A DNA stretch of 50,600 nucleotides from Bacteroidota bacterium. Lineage in GTDB: Bacteria; Bacteroidota; Ignavibacteria; UBA10030; UBA6906. Under the pieces are notes generated by a model. The model was not told the DNA's origin, searched no databases, and saw only the letters and a list, made by a program, of their open reading frames with translations. The DNA lies in the NCBI GenBank assembly GCA_019637975.1, contig JAHBUR010000030.1, forward strand, positions 1 to 50,600. The letters run 5' to 3'. The position numbers were made by a program, and so were the translations under genes. This document shows, piece after piece, positions 16,719 through 25,568 of this stretch (the first letter of the stretch is position 1; the number at the start of each line of letters is the position of its first letter).

Positions 16719-18551
16719 ATGAAAACTTTCCGCGAGCGGTTGGGCAAAGAAGTCATCCTCTTCGATGGCGGTGTCGGCACATACTTGTATGAAAAGGGGA
16801 TTTTCATCAATACATGCTTTGATGAGCTGAATCTCATCAATCCCGACATCGTCAGCGAAGTGCATCGTGACTATGTGAATGCAGGGGCCGATGTGATCGA
16901 GACGAACACGTACGGCGCCAACCGCTTCAAGCTTGCCGCGCACGGACTCGAAACGAAAGTCCATGAAGTGAATCTCAAAGGGGCCCAAATCGCAAAGAAG
17001 ATTGCCGGTGACTCGGTTCTCGTTGCCGGTTCTGTTGGTCCCCTTGGCGTCCAAATCGAGCCATTAGGCAAACTCTCGTATGACGAAGCGAAGGATGTCT
17101 TCAAGGAACAAATCAAAGGTCTCCTCGATGGCGGCGCTGATCTGATTATTCTCGAAACATTCTCGCTCGTGTCCGAGCTTCAACAGGCAATCCGCGCCGC
17201 CAAGGAGTTGAATCCCGACATCCCCATCATCGCCCAAGTCACGATCAACGACGACGGCAACTTGCTCAGCGGCGCATCGATGCAGAGCTTTGTTGAAGGC
17301 ATGGCGCAGTTCCAACTTGACGCCATCGGCTTAAACTGCTCCGTCGGCCCGAAGACGATGCTCGAAGCGCTTGAACAACTGAAGCCGCTCACCCGCTTGC
17401 CCATCTCCGTCCAGCCGAATGCCGGACTTCCGCAAAATGTCGGCGGACGAAACATCTACATGACGTCGCCGGAATACATCGCCGAATATTCAAAGAGATT
17501 CATTCAAACCGGCGCTGCAATTGTCGGGGGATGCTGCGGAACAAATCCCGAACACATCAAAGCCATTCGCCGCGCCGTCAAGGCGCTTCAGCCGATCAAG
17601 CGTGCCGAGATGCGTGTCGCCGATTTGAAAGTCACGGCGCCCGAGGCGGTGAAGGTCTATCCGATGTCCGAGAAATCCCGTCTTTCCAACAAATTACTCC
17701 GCAAGGAATTTGTCACGCTGGTCGAACTCGTTTCACCGAAAGGCGTTCTGCCGGTAAAAGAGGTCGAGAAAGCGCGCAAGCTGTTTCACTTCGGCATTGA
17801 CGCAATCAACATTCCTGACGGACCTCGTGCAAGCGCCCGCATGTCGGCGCTGGCTCTTGCAGTCACGATTCTTCAGAAAGTCGGCATCGAGCCTGTGTTG
17901 CATTTTGCCTGCCGCGACAGAAATGTGATCGGCATGCAATCAGATTTGTTGGGCGCGTGGGCTCTCGGCGTTCGCAATCTCATAGCCATCACCGGCGATC
18001 CGCCGAAGTTGGGCAACTATCCCGACGCAACAGCGGTGTTCGATGTTGACGCGATTGGACTCGTCAACATCATCAATCGCCTCAATCACGGACTCGATCT
18101 CGCGGGCAACCCCATCGGCGAGCCAACAGGATTTTGCATCGGAGTCGGATTCAATCCCGGCGCCATCAATCTTGATGAAGAAATCAGACGATTGGATTGG
18201 AAGATAGAAGCCGGGGCCGAGTACATCGTCACGCAGCCGGTGTTCGACATTCGCATTCTTGAAAAAGCAATGAAGCGGATTGAGTACGTGAAGCTGCCGT
18301 TGCTCTGCGGCATCTGGCCGCTTGTTTCATACCGCAACGCCGAGTTCATGAACAACGAAGTCCCCGGCGCCAGCGTCCCGCCAGAAATTATGGAACGCAT
18401 GCGCAAAACCACAACGAAGGAAGAAGGCTTCGCCGAAGGCGTGAAAATTGCTCGTGAGACATTCGAGCACGTTAGAAACGAAGTCGCCGGCGTCCAACTC
18501 TCCGCTCCGATGGGGAGGATTGAGGGGATATTCAGCATATTGGCGAAGTGA
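16719..18551 (+). CDS. Homocysteine S-methyltransferase / methylenetetrahydrofolate reductase fusion
   Basis: A 610-residue two-domain protein. Residues 1-300 are a homocysteine S-methyltransferase with LFDGGVGTYLYEKG at the start and the zinc ligands in NCS (Cys207) and GGCCGTNPEHI (Cys272, Cys273). Residues from about 325 on are an MTHFR (MetF-like) TIM barrel with FACRDRN, AITGDPPK and the flavin/folate-binding segment GAEYIVTQPVFD. The same fusion is known as YitJ in Bacillus. It should make 5-methyl-THF and pass the methyl to homocysteine or to a related acceptor. The methyl donor of the first domain cannot be read from sequence. The usual B12-binding domains of MetH are absent. Confidence 0.93.
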   Translation: MKTFRERLGKEVILFDGGVGTYLYEKGIFINTCFDELNLINPDIVSEVHRDYVNAGADVIETNTYGANRFKLAAHGLETKVHEVNLKGAQIAKKIAGDSVLVAGSVGPLGVQIEPLGKLSYDEAKDVFKEQIKGLLDGGADLIILETFSLVSELQQAIRAAKELNPDIPIIAQVTINDDGNLLSGASMQSFVEGMAQFQLDAIGLNCSVGPKTMLEALEQLKPLTRLPISVQPNAGLPQNVGGRNIYMTSPEYIAEYSKRFIQTGAAIVGGCCGTNPEHIKAIRRAVKALQPIKRAEMRVADLKVTAPEAVKVYPMSEKSRLSNKLLRKEFVTLVELVSPKGVLPVKEVEKARKLFHFGIDAINIPDGPRASARMSALALAVTILQKVGIEPVLHFACRDRNVIGMQSDLLGAWALGVRNLIAITGDPPKLGNYPDATAVFDVDAIGLVNIINRLNHGLDLAGNPIGEPTGFCIGVGFNPGAINLDEEIRRLDWKIEAGAEYIVTQPVFDIRILEKAMKRIEYVKLPLLCGIWPLVSYRNAEFMNNEVPGASVPPEIMERMRKTTTKEEGFAEGVKIARETFEHVRNEVAGVQLSAPMGRIEGIFSILAK

Positions 18552-18772
18552 CCGCCTCACAGGTCATTCTGAACGGAGTGAAGAATCCAGTGAAAGAATA
18601 AACACGAAGACGCGAAGGAGCGAAGGGTCTCCTGGGCTGTCACGCCCGCCCGCCGTGCTTCACCTTATGGCGGGGTATCCTGTGCAATACCAGCACCGTG
18701 ACAGCAAACAGGCAACTTAAGCAAGGGGCGTCACCGACCATTCCGTGACGCAAGCCGGAAAACAAATAATTC
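18552..18772. other. Gene-free stretch with repeat-like sequence
   Basis: No gene is seen. It holds a TCATTCTGAACGGAGTGAAG-type segment (18561-18588), a form of intergenic repeat seen in many genomes. Further on is the first copy of the repeat described at 18693-18771. Confidence 0.4.
18693..18771. repeat. Upstream copy of a repeat flanking a lipoprotein gene
   Basis: It begins GCACCGTGACAGCAAACAG (18693-18711) and matches 18 of 19 bases at 19352-19370. It ends in CCGTGACGC followed by a run of A and AATAAT just before the gene start. It contains a perfect stem GCGTCAC/GTGACGC (18728-18734 with 18745-18751). Confidence 0.6.
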
Positions 18773-19336
18773 ATGATGAAATCCCTCCACCTACTTCTCC
18801 TTGTTGGCTTGGTTATTCTCGTTGGTTGCAAGCGTCAACCAGCAACTGAATCCAAGACTCCAGTCGATCGAGCCCAGTCTACAACCCAGAAATCGGGTAG
18901 TACTCCAAGTGAAGAGGAGCAACTGTCTGAATTGTGCTCGTTCGAGCCGAGCTTCATGAATATCCAAATGGGCTTGGATTCAGCAAGAGTCGCAGCAATC
19001 GTTGGGAAGCCTGACTCTATATCTTCCATTTCAGACTTTCGCGACGAGGACGCCGTCTTGATCACATGGCACTACTCCGGATTCGAAGTCCTACTGGGTT
19101 CATACAACTCAGTAGGTGGCGTGACGATCAGCGGTTCAGGATTGCGAACCAGCCGAGCTCTTGCAGTTGGCGATTCGATTTCGCGTGTTCGGGAACTCTA
19201 TGGAACTCCCTTAAACGACTATCAAGGTAATCTTTCCTTCGGAGACTCGAGAGACGAAGAACATTCGACCGTTCTCTCAATTCTGACAAAGGACAGCATC
19301 GTCACGAGAATATACCTCGGTCACATTTACGATTAG
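18773..19336 (+). CDS. Hypothetical lipoprotein
   Basis: A 187-residue protein with a lipoprotein signal (LLLLVGLVILVGC, lipobox LVGC with Cys at about 19), a polar Ser/Thr/Gln-rich linker to about residue 55, and a C-terminal domain. The motifs MGLDSARVAAIVGKPD and VGDSISRVRELYG look like the paired 'xGxsxxxVxxxxG' helices of BamE/SmpA-like domains. No specific function is known. It differs from its neighbours by being bracketed by two copies of a repeat (18693 and 19352), as if the gene was inserted as a unit. Two adjacent ATGs (18773, 18776) are possible starts. Confidence 0.7.
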   Translation: MMKSLHLLLLVGLVILVGCKRQPATESKTPVDRAQSTTQKSGSTPSEEEQLSELCSFEPSFMNIQMGLDSARVAAIVGKPDSISSISDFRDEDAVLITWHYSGFEVLLGSYNSVGGVTISGSGLRTSRALAVGDSISRVRELYGTPLNDYQGNLSFGDSRDEEHSTVLSILTKDSIVTRIYLGHIYD

Positions 19337-19351
19337 ATAACAAAGCGGCTG

Positions 19352-19436
19352 GCACCGTGAAAGCAAACAGCCATATCGCCACGGTACTGTGAACAAGCGC
19401 GGCAACCGTGACGACCGAGGAAAGCAACCAATAATA
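19352..19436. repeat. Downstream copy of the repeat flanking the lipoprotein gene
   Basis: GCACCGTGAAAGCAAACAG (19352-19370) differs at one base from 18693-18711, and the tail CCGTGACG...AATAAT is shared. It contains ACCGTG and CACGGT, which can pair. It lies directly after the lipoprotein stop. Confidence 0.6.
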
Positions 19437-19454
19437 CAATTCGCACAAGCGCCG

Positions 19455-20075
19455 ATGCCTGTGAACACCTCCAATAGCTTCTCCCCCGACGGATCCAATG
19501 GCTACGAGGCCGTGGCAGAGGACTTCATGTCGCACCGGGCGGGCTCGACGATCGGCGTGGCAACCGTGCGGCAATGGGCAAAGTTCCTTCCGCCGGGTGG
19601 CGCTGTTCTCGATCTCGGATGCGGCCATGGGGTACCGGTTTCCCAAACGCTGGTTGACGAGGGTTTCAGGGTCTACGGCGTCGACGCGTCAGCCGCCATG
19701 ATCTCGGCATTCCGTGCCCGGTTCCCGAATGCGCCGGCGGAACAGAACAAGGTTGAGGATTCCCGGTTCTTCGGCCTCCGGTTCGATGGTGTGATCGCTT
19801 GGGGCTTGATGTTCCTGCTGACGGGAGATGCCCAGGCGAATGTCATCCGGAAGGTTGCGGCAGCGCTCAAGCCCGGAGGCAAGTTTCTCTTCACCGCGCC
19901 GGGGCAGGAGTGTGAGTGGCCCGACAATCTCACCGGGCAAACGTCCCGCTCGCTCGGCTCGGACGCGTACCGCCTTCTGTTGAAATCGGCGGGTCTGGTT
20001 CTCGAAGATGAGGCTGTCGATGAGGGGCAGAACCATTATTTCTTCGTCCGCAAACCGGACAACAGTGCGGCTTAA
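19455..20075 (+). CDS. Class I SAM-dependent methyltransferase
   Basis: A 206-residue Rossmann-fold methyltransferase. Motif I is VLDLGCGHGVPVSQTLVDEG, followed by VYGVDASAAMI (acidic residue that binds the SAM ribose) and motif IV DGVIAWGLMFLL. The later segment ALKPGGKFLFTAPG is typical of small-molecule methyltransferases. The target is unknown. ATG 19455 (MPVNTSNSF) is preferred over the GTG at 19389, which lies in the repeat. It is followed by a RibD-C/DHFR-like gene after 15 bp, so the two probably form a unit. Confidence 0.82.
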   Translation: MPVNTSNSFSPDGSNGYEAVAEDFMSHRAGSTIGVATVRQWAKFLPPGGAVLDLGCGHGVPVSQTLVDEGFRVYGVDASAAMISAFRARFPNAPAEQNKVEDSRFFGLRFDGVIAWGLMFLLTGDAQANVIRKVAAALKPGGKFLFTAPGQECEWPDNLTGQTSRSLGSDAYRLLLKSAGLVLEDEAVDEGQNHYFFVRKPDNSAA

Positions 20076-20090
20076 CAAGGAAACAAACCT

Positions 20091-20651
20091 ATGCGCACCC
20101 AATACTACACCGCAACAAGTCTCGACGGCTACATCGCCACCAACGATGACTCGCTGGAGTGGCTCTTTGCGTTGGGCGATGTGAACGAAACGAGCTATCC
20201 GGAGTTCATCAAGGATGTCGGAGCGATGGCGATGGGCTCGGCGACGTACGAGTGGCTATTGAGACACCTTGTGAAGCCGGGCCCGGCATCGCCCGTCGAA
20301 TGGCCACACACACAGCCAACGTGGGTTTTCACGAGTCGTCTACTTCCGGGCATTCCGGGAGCAGACATCCGGTTTGTGAAAGGCGACGTTCGCCCGGTGC
20401 ACGAGCAAATGCAGGCGGCGGCACAAGGCAAGAATCTCTGGCTGACCGGCGGCGGCGACCTTGTGGGACAGTTCTACGATGCCGGCCTGCTGGATGATAT
20501 CATTGTGCAGATCGCCTCGGTGACGCTCGGTTCAGGCAAGCCGCTTCTTCCCCGGCAGATCACCTCTCCCTCCCTCAAGCTCGTATCCGTCAGGCAGATG
20601 GGAGAAGGATTTGCGGAGTTGCGCTATGAAGTCCGGTACGCGCATCGGTAG
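20091..20651 (+). CDS. Dihydrofolate-reductase-fold (RibD C-terminal type) protein
   Basis: A 186-residue protein with the RibD_C/DHFR-like fold: YYTATSLDGYIATNDDSLEW at the start and LTGGGDLVGQFYDAGLLDDI near residue 130, the NADPH-binding glycine-rich segment. Such stand-alone proteins are NADPH-dependent reductases of unknown substrate, common in Actinobacteria and soil bacteria. ATG 20091 has AAGGAA about 9 bases upstream. It converges with the cysteine desulfurase gene. Confidence 0.85.
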   Translation: MRTQYYTATSLDGYIATNDDSLEWLFALGDVNETSYPEFIKDVGAMAMGSATYEWLLRHLVKPGPASPVEWPHTQPTWVFTSRLLPGIPGADIRFVKGDVRPVHEQMQAAAQGKNLWLTGGGDLVGQFYDAGLLDDIIVQIASVTLGSGKPLLPRQITSPSLKLVSVRQMGEGFAELRYEVRYAHR

Positions 20652-20709
20652 CGAGCGCGGCCCTGTCACCTGTGGGTTCTGTGGACCTCGCCTATCTTTC
20701 TTACTGCAA

Positions 20710-21867
20710 CTACTGTCTTGTCATCCGCTTCAGCACCCCGCCAAGCTTCTCGACGACGCAAGCAATATCTTCTGTCGCATTGCTTTTCCCGAACGCAAAC
20801 CTGAGGGTTGCCCTCGCCGTTTTCGCATCACGCCCCATCGCAAGCAGAACGTGTGAAGGCTGCATACTCCCCGACGTGCACGCCGAGCCGCTGGTGACGG
20901 CAATTCCTTCTAAATCCATATTCATCACCAACATCTCCCCTTCAAGCTGAATCTTGCTGCTGTCGAACGAGATGTTGAGTATATGCGGAAGCCGGTTCGT
21001 CGGGTGGCCGTTGATGATGGCAGCCGGAAAGCGATTAAGGATTTGGGATTGGAGATTGTCGCAAAGAGATGCAAGTCGCTTCATTTCGTCAGGCATTTCG
21101 TAGACCGCCAACTCGACCGCCTTCGCAAAACCCGCAGCCAGCGGCACGTTCTCTGTTCCGGGACGCTTGCCTCGTTCTTGTCCGCCGCCGTGCAACATTG
21201 GCTCAAGTTCCGTTCCCTTCTTCGCGTACAACGCGCCGATGCCTTTCGGGCCATACAATTTATGGGCGGAAATCGTCATCAAATCTACTCCCAACCCTGC
21301 AACATCGAGCGGAATTTTGCCTAACGTCTGAACGGCATCGGTGTGAACAACCACTCCCCTCTCATGCGCTGCTTTCACGATCTCTTTGATTGGAGAGACT
21401 GATCCGACTTCATTGTTTGCGTGCATGATGGAGACGAGGCAGGTTCTGTCGGTGATTGCCTTCATCACCTGATCCGGAGAGACGAGGCCATTCACATCCA
21501 CCGGCAATATCGTAACATCAAATCCCTCTTCCCTCAATATTTCGCATGGCTCAAGAACTGCATGATGTTCAGCAGCCGAGGTGATGATGTGATTCTTCCC
21601 CCCCTTCAAGCCCGCTCTTGCAAAACCTCGTATCGCAAAGTTATCGGATTCCGTTCCGCCACTTGTGAAGAACACTTCGCCGCTGTGCGCGCCGATTGCC
21701 TTTGCAAGAGTTTCCCGCGCCTTCTCCAACGCCGACTTTGCCTCCCGACCGAATGCGTGTACAGACGAAGCGTTCCCGAATGTTTGAGAGAAATAGGGAC
21801 GCATCGCTTCAAAGACTCTGTCGTCGAGCGGTGTTGTGGCGGTATGATCGAGATAGATGCGGCGCAT
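20710..21867 (-). CDS. Cysteine desulfurase (NifS/IscS class)
   Basis: A 385-residue PLP enzyme that takes sulfur from cysteine for Fe-S cluster and thio-cofactor synthesis. Visible features: YLDHTATTPL start, TSGGTESDNFAI, the PLP-lysine in SAHKLYGPKG (Lys203), and the catalytic loop Cys330 in SGSACTSGSM, characteristic of group I (NifS/IscS) enzymes rather than SufS. No iscU or iscA lies nearby, so it may supply tRNA thiolation or another pathway. It is last in a row that begins at dut, 19 bp behind the kelch gene. Confidence 0.93.
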   Translation of the reverse strand: MRRIYLDHTATTPLDDRVFEAMRPYFSQTFGNASSVHAFGREAKSALEKARETLAKAIGAHSGEVFFTSGGTESDNFAIRGFARAGLKGGKNHIITSAAEHHAVLEPCEILREEGFDVTILPVDVNGLVSPDQVMKAITDRTCLVSIMHANNEVGSVSPIKEIVKAAHERGVVVHTDAVQTLGKIPLDVAGLGVDLMTISAHKLYGPKGIGALYAKKGTELEPMLHGGGQERGKRPGTENVPLAAGFAKAVELAVYEMPDEMKRLASLCDNLQSQILNRFPAAIINGHPTNRLPHILNISFDSSKIQLEGEMLVMNMDLEGIAVTSGSACTSGSMQPSHVLLAMGRDAKTARATLRFAFGKSNATEDIACVVEKLGGVLKRMTRQ

Positions 21868-21886
21868 ATTAACAGGCCTGGAGTTC

Positions 21887-23101
21887 TTATTGAAGTAGGA
21901 TCATCTTGCGGGTTGCCGTGAACCGAGTCGTCTGCATTCTGTAGAAATAGACTCCGTTCGGAAGATCTCTTGCGGAAAATTCAGCCACGTGCCGGCCTGC
22001 AGGCTTTTGTTCTTTGAGAAGTACACGGATTTCCCTTCCGAGAATATCATGAATAGTCAGTATCACGTTCCCGGACTCAGGGAGTTCATACTCAATTCTT
22101 GTCGAGGGATTGAATGGATTCGGGTAGTTCTGATGAAGCATGAATGCATGCGGCTTCTCCCCTGCATCTCCGACCGAAAGGCTCGGCAAGGTAAACAATT
22201 CATTCGCATCGGTTGCGCCAAACCCGGCAACGACAGCCCCGCCTATCACATAAATCGAGTCGGCAACTGTCGCGGCGCCCATGCCGTGACGCGGTGTGAG
22301 CATGGAAGCAACGGCACGCCAGGAGTTCGTTGCCGGATCGTATTCTTCACTCTGATGGAAAACGCCCGGTATCTCGCCGCCGAACACATACAACCTACCG
22401 TTCATCGCCGCTGCTGCAAGTCCGCCACGGGCTGTCGGCATCGGGGCTTTGGTATACCATGTATTCGTTGCGGGAGAGTACGCTTCGAGAATGTCGTTGT
22501 TCGTCGAGCCGATTCGCCCGCCAATAACGTAGATCAACGAATCAATTCTTGCGGCCGCGGTGTGTTCGCGAGCCGAGGGCATGTCAGCGACTGTCGTCCA
22601 GGAATTCGTGGCCGGATCGTAGACATCTGTTCGAGTCGTTGTGAGTCCGCCGATGATGCCGCCGATAAGATAAATCTTTCCGTTAAACTCAACGGCCATG
22701 TGAGCTCCGCGGGCAACGGGAAGATTCGCAACCGGACGCCAGAGATTCGAATCAGGAATGAAGACATACCCGCGGTTCATCGGCGTGAACGTACTCCCCT
22801 GATAAGCGCCGAGAAGGTAGAGCCTTCCGTTCGCAGCCGCAAGTCCATAATGGTGAAGAGGTTCGGGAACCGGCGCAATAGTTGACCACGAGTTGGTGGC
22901 CGGGTCGAACACCTCAACGATGGTGCTCACCTGTCCCCCCACCGTGTATCCTGCCGGAATGTAGATTCTTCCGTTCAGTACCGCGGGAGCCGTCTCTTGA
23001 CGCCCTACAGGCATCGGCGTGCGCGTGAACCATTGTCCCGGCTGGGCAAACGCAACATCAATCAACAAACACGTGAACATCAAGACGAACGGGCGCGCCA
23101 T
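21887..23101 (-). CDS. Secreted kelch-repeat protein with T9SS sorting domain
   Basis: A 404-residue protein with a signal peptide (VLMFTCLLIDVAFA) and about six kelch repeats, each with a conserved YDPATNSW and 'YV(I/F)GG' core. These should form a beta-propeller. The C-terminal about 80 residues are the type IX secretion sorting domain (QNYPNPFNPSTRIEY, GREIRVLL and a final KMILLQ). It would be exported to the periplasm and then across the outer membrane, and probably left on the surface. GGGAGG lies 6 bases before the ATG. Its ligand is unknown. Confidence 0.9.
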   Translation of the reverse strand: MARPFVLMFTCLLIDVAFAQPGQWFTRTPMPVGRQETAPAVLNGRIYIPAGYTVGGQVSTIVEVFDPATNSWSTIAPVPEPLHHYGLAAANGRLYLLGAYQGSTFTPMNRGYVFIPDSNLWRPVANLPVARGAHMAVEFNGKIYLIGGIIGGLTTTRTDVYDPATNSWTTVADMPSAREHTAAARIDSLIYVIGGRIGSTNNDILEAYSPATNTWYTKAPMPTARGGLAAAAMNGRLYVFGGEIPGVFHQSEEYDPATNSWRAVASMLTPRHGMGAATVADSIYVIGGAVVAGFGATDANELFTLPSLSVGDAGEKPHAFMLHQNYPNPFNPSTRIEYELPESGNVILTIHDILGREIRVLLKEQKPAGRHVAEFSARDLPNGVYFYRMQTTRFTATRKMILLQ

Positions 23102-23163
23102 ATCGATTCCTCCCTTCTTGATAGAAAATCATCCACAACAAATTACAAAGAACAGCAACAGCC

Positions 23164-23916
23164 TCAAGCCTGGTTCACGTGGCCAAAGGGTGAATGCAAC
23201 TTCACCGGCTCCCGACTCTTCGAGCGGAGCCGGAGGTTTAGCATTTCGACGAACACAGAAAACGCCATCGCAAAGTACACGTACCCTTTTGAGATATGTT
23301 GGTCGAATCCTTCAGCAATCAGTGTCACGCCTATCAACAGCAGAAAACTCAGCGCAAGCATCTTCACCGTCGGGTGACGATCGACGAAACTGCTGATAGC
23401 ACCCGCCGACAGCATCATCACAACTACTGCAATAACAACGGCAGCGATCATGATCTCGATATGGCGTGCCATGCCCACCGCCGTGATCACTGAGTCGAGC
23501 GAGAAGACGATATCGAGGAGCAGAATTTGAATGATGATGCTCGAGAATTTCGCTTTCACTTTTGCGGCAGATTTTCCTTCGGCCCCCTCCAGTTTGTCGT
23601 GAATCTCGTGCGTACTCTTGGCGATCAGGAACAAACCGCCGAGTATGAGAATCAAGTCCCTCCCTGAAATCTCGTTCCCGAAGATGGCCAACAGCGGAGC
23701 TGTCAGACTCATGACCCACGTCAGAGAAAGCAGCAGCAACACTCGAGTGATCGTCGCCAACGCCAGCCCCGTCGTGCGGGCTTTCGCCTGCTGGTCTATG
23801 GGGAGCTTACCCGAGAGAATGGAGATGAAAATGATGTTGTCAATCCCCAACACAATTTCCAGAACGGTAAGCGTCACCAACGCGACCCACGCTTCGGGAC
23901 TTGCCAGTATTTCCAT
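23164..23916 (-). CDS. TerC-family integral membrane protein
   Basis: A 250-residue protein with seven predicted helices. The TerC hallmark acidic residues sit in VLGIDNIIFISIL and LDIVFSLDSVITAVGMA, where the paired aspartates are thought to bind a metal. The family, including YgjT/Alx and YkoY, is linked to metal (manganese) export and tellurite resistance. It is tightly placed between an alpha/beta hydrolase and the kelch gene. The exact ion cannot be told from sequence. Confidence 0.9.
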   Translation of the reverse strand: MEILASPEAWVALVTLTVLEIVLGIDNIIFISILSGKLPIDQQAKARTTGLALATITRVLLLLSLTWVMSLTAPLLAIFGNEISGRDLILILGGLFLIAKSTHEIHDKLEGAEGKSAAKVKAKFSSIIIQILLLDIVFSLDSVITAVGMARHIEIMIAAVVIAVVVMMLSAGAISSFVDRHPTVKMLALSFLLLIGVTLIAEGFDQHISKGYVYFAMAFSVFVEMLNLRLRSKSREPVKLHSPFGHVNQA

Positions 23917-23940
23917 GCTGATGGAATATCCTCCGTGTTG

Positions 23941-24795
23941 TTAGTCGTTGTTGCCGGGCAGAGTCAACTGCCGGATAAAATCTGCGATGCTGCTGTAGAA
24001 CTTTGCCGAATCGGCGGTATGCGCAGTGTTGTGCCCTCCCGCAGTTTCGACGAAGAACTTCGGTTCGCGAGCCGCGTCAAACAATCGCCGCCCGAACTCA
24101 AACGGAATGATCTCATCTCTGACGGCGTGAAGAAAAAGCGACGGCTCTGCCACAGCGTGCATGCGACTTTCGGAATCGAATCTGCTCTTCATCATCCAAT
24201 TGATGGGAAAAAAGGGATACCGCTCACGCCCGACATCGACTGCCGACGTGAAGGCCCCTTCGACAATAAGTCCGGCAGCAGCAACTTCCGTGGCAAGATG
24301 AATGGCAACCGCGGCACCCAACGAATATCCGAAGATAATGATCCGGCGCGGAGAGATGTGCCGTTGATTGACGAGGTAATCGAAGGCTGCTCGCCCGTCA
24401 AGATACAGTCCCTGCTCGCTCGGTGAGCCTTCGCTCAATCCGTATCCGCGATAGTCGATCGCAAAGACGTTCAGTCCCAAATTGCGAAGCGCCCGATAAT
24501 GTGCCACGTATCCGCGGGACGAGATGTTGCCGCCGTTTCCATGAAAATACAGAACCCAAAACTGCGAGGTATCCGGCATCAGCGACGGAACAATCCAGCC
24601 GACGAGTTGGACACCGTCGCTTGCAGGGAATTCGACCGTTTTAATGTTCATATCGAATTCTTCCGCGCTTCGCAATCCTTGCCGCGGAAAGTAGAGGAAC
24701 GAATCTTCCTTGACGTAATACCATCCGACGATTCCGAAGTAGACAACGACAACAGGAACTGCGGCATAAATAAGTGTACGTTTCCAGCGCGACAT
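23941..24795 (-). CDS. Alpha/beta hydrolase, membrane-anchored
   Basis: A protein of about 284 residues with one N-terminal membrane helix (LIYAAVPVVVVYFGIVGWYY) and an alpha/beta hydrolase domain of the BEM46/ABHD13-like type. Motifs: YFHGNGGN (oxyanion hole), IFGYSLGAAVAIHLA (nucleophile Ser), VRDEIIPFEFG (acid) and ETAGGHNTAHT (catalytic His). The start is set at ATG 24795 (MSRWKRTLI); an earlier in-frame codon at 24846 would overlap the TPR gene. Its substrate is unknown. Confidence 0.87.
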   Translation of the reverse strand: MSRWKRTLIYAAVPVVVVYFGIVGWYYVKEDSFLYFPRQGLRSAEEFDMNIKTVEFPASDGVQLVGWIVPSLMPDTSQFWVLYFHGNGGNISSRGYVAHYRALRNLGLNVFAIDYRGYGLSEGSPSEQGLYLDGRAAFDYLVNQRHISPRRIIIFGYSLGAAVAIHLATEVAAAGLIVEGAFTSAVDVGRERYPFFPINWMMKSRFDSESRMHAVAEPSLFLHAVRDEIIPFEFGRRLFDAAREPKFFVETAGGHNTAHTADSAKFYSSIADFIRQLTLPGNND

Positions 24796-24817
24796 TTCTG
24801 TTTCTTGGAGGATTGTA

Positions 24818-25561
24818 CTATTGATGTGAACTCTGCAACGACACAAGCAGTTCCCCGATCTTTTGAAGGCGCGGCCTGTCTATAGCCACACGTACCGGAA
24901 GGGTTGCGGCAAATTCCAGAACTTGGCGGGCTTCATCCTTCCTCTCCCAATCGAGATACAGTACACCCAATTCGTAGTGATGCCGCATCACGTCGGGAGC
25001 AAGGGAGATGGCTTTCTTCAACGCAATTTCCCCTTCTTCAAATCCCCCTTCGGGAAGCCTGCCAAGAAAGATCGAAGCGAGCTGACGTTCAAACCAGCTT
25101 ACATTGCCAAGCGCCCGGTAGAACGAGCCGCGAATGGAGTATGCGGCATCATCATTCGGATTGAGAGCAAGCGCCTTATCAATTTCGGAATGTAACTCGT
25201 TCGTAAGGCGGATTTGCTCTTTCATTCCGGCATTCAGCGCGAGGTAACCAAGCGTGGCGGCAAGCCATGTGTGTCCCTCCGGCTTATCGGGAGCGAGAGT
25301 AACGCAACGGCGCGCAAATGTTTCGGCCTCCCGAAAGTACTTCTCGTTCTCGCCGTTCTCCTTTACTTCTCCCTCACATACATAGACCCGGGCAAGTCGC
25401 CACAGAAGTTCCGAATCATCCGGATGCGATTGCAGTTCGGCTTCGTAAGCCGCAATTGCAGAGGCATAATCGATCCGCAAAAAGGCCGCATCACCGACGG
25501 AGATGTTGGCGGGAGACGTGAACAGATTTGTCAATAGAAAAATAGAAGCGACGGCTTTCAT
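24818..25561 (-). CDS. TPR-repeat protein, exported
   Basis: A protein of about 247 residues with a signal-peptide-like N-terminus (ASIFLLTNLFTSPANISVG) and four tetratricopeptide-like units, e.g. ALAINP-type motifs in DKALALNPNDDAAY and KKAISLAPDVMRHHYELG. Its layout resembles the small TPR proteins of the RMD1-like group found in Bacteroidota. It likely serves as a protein-interaction scaffold in the periplasm. It sits between rsmI (8 bp gap) and the hydrolase (22 bp). The ATG at 25561 is preferred because it precedes the signal sequence. Confidence 0.82.
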   Translation of the reverse strand: MKAVASIFLLTNLFTSPANISVGDAAFLRIDYASAIAAYEAELQSHPDDSELLWRLARVYVCEGEVKENGENEKYFREAETFARRCVTLAPDKPEGHTWLAATLGYLALNAGMKEQIRLTNELHSEIDKALALNPNDDAAYSIRGSFYRALGNVSWFERQLASIFLGRLPEGGFEEGEIALKKAISLAPDVMRHHYELGVLYLDWERKDEARQVLEFAATLPVRVAIDRPRLQKIGELLVSLQSSHQ

Positions 25562-25568
25562 TCTCTCT

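Noticed and set aside
18561..18588. A possible promoter or gene in the TCATTCTGAACGGAGTG segment
   Set aside because: It looks like a widespread intergenic repeat sequence; no frame or signal supports a gene.
19340..19440. Integron attC site after the lipoprotein gene
   Set aside because: The region has partial inverted repeats but lacks the GTTRRRY core and matching inverse core; no integrase is in the window.
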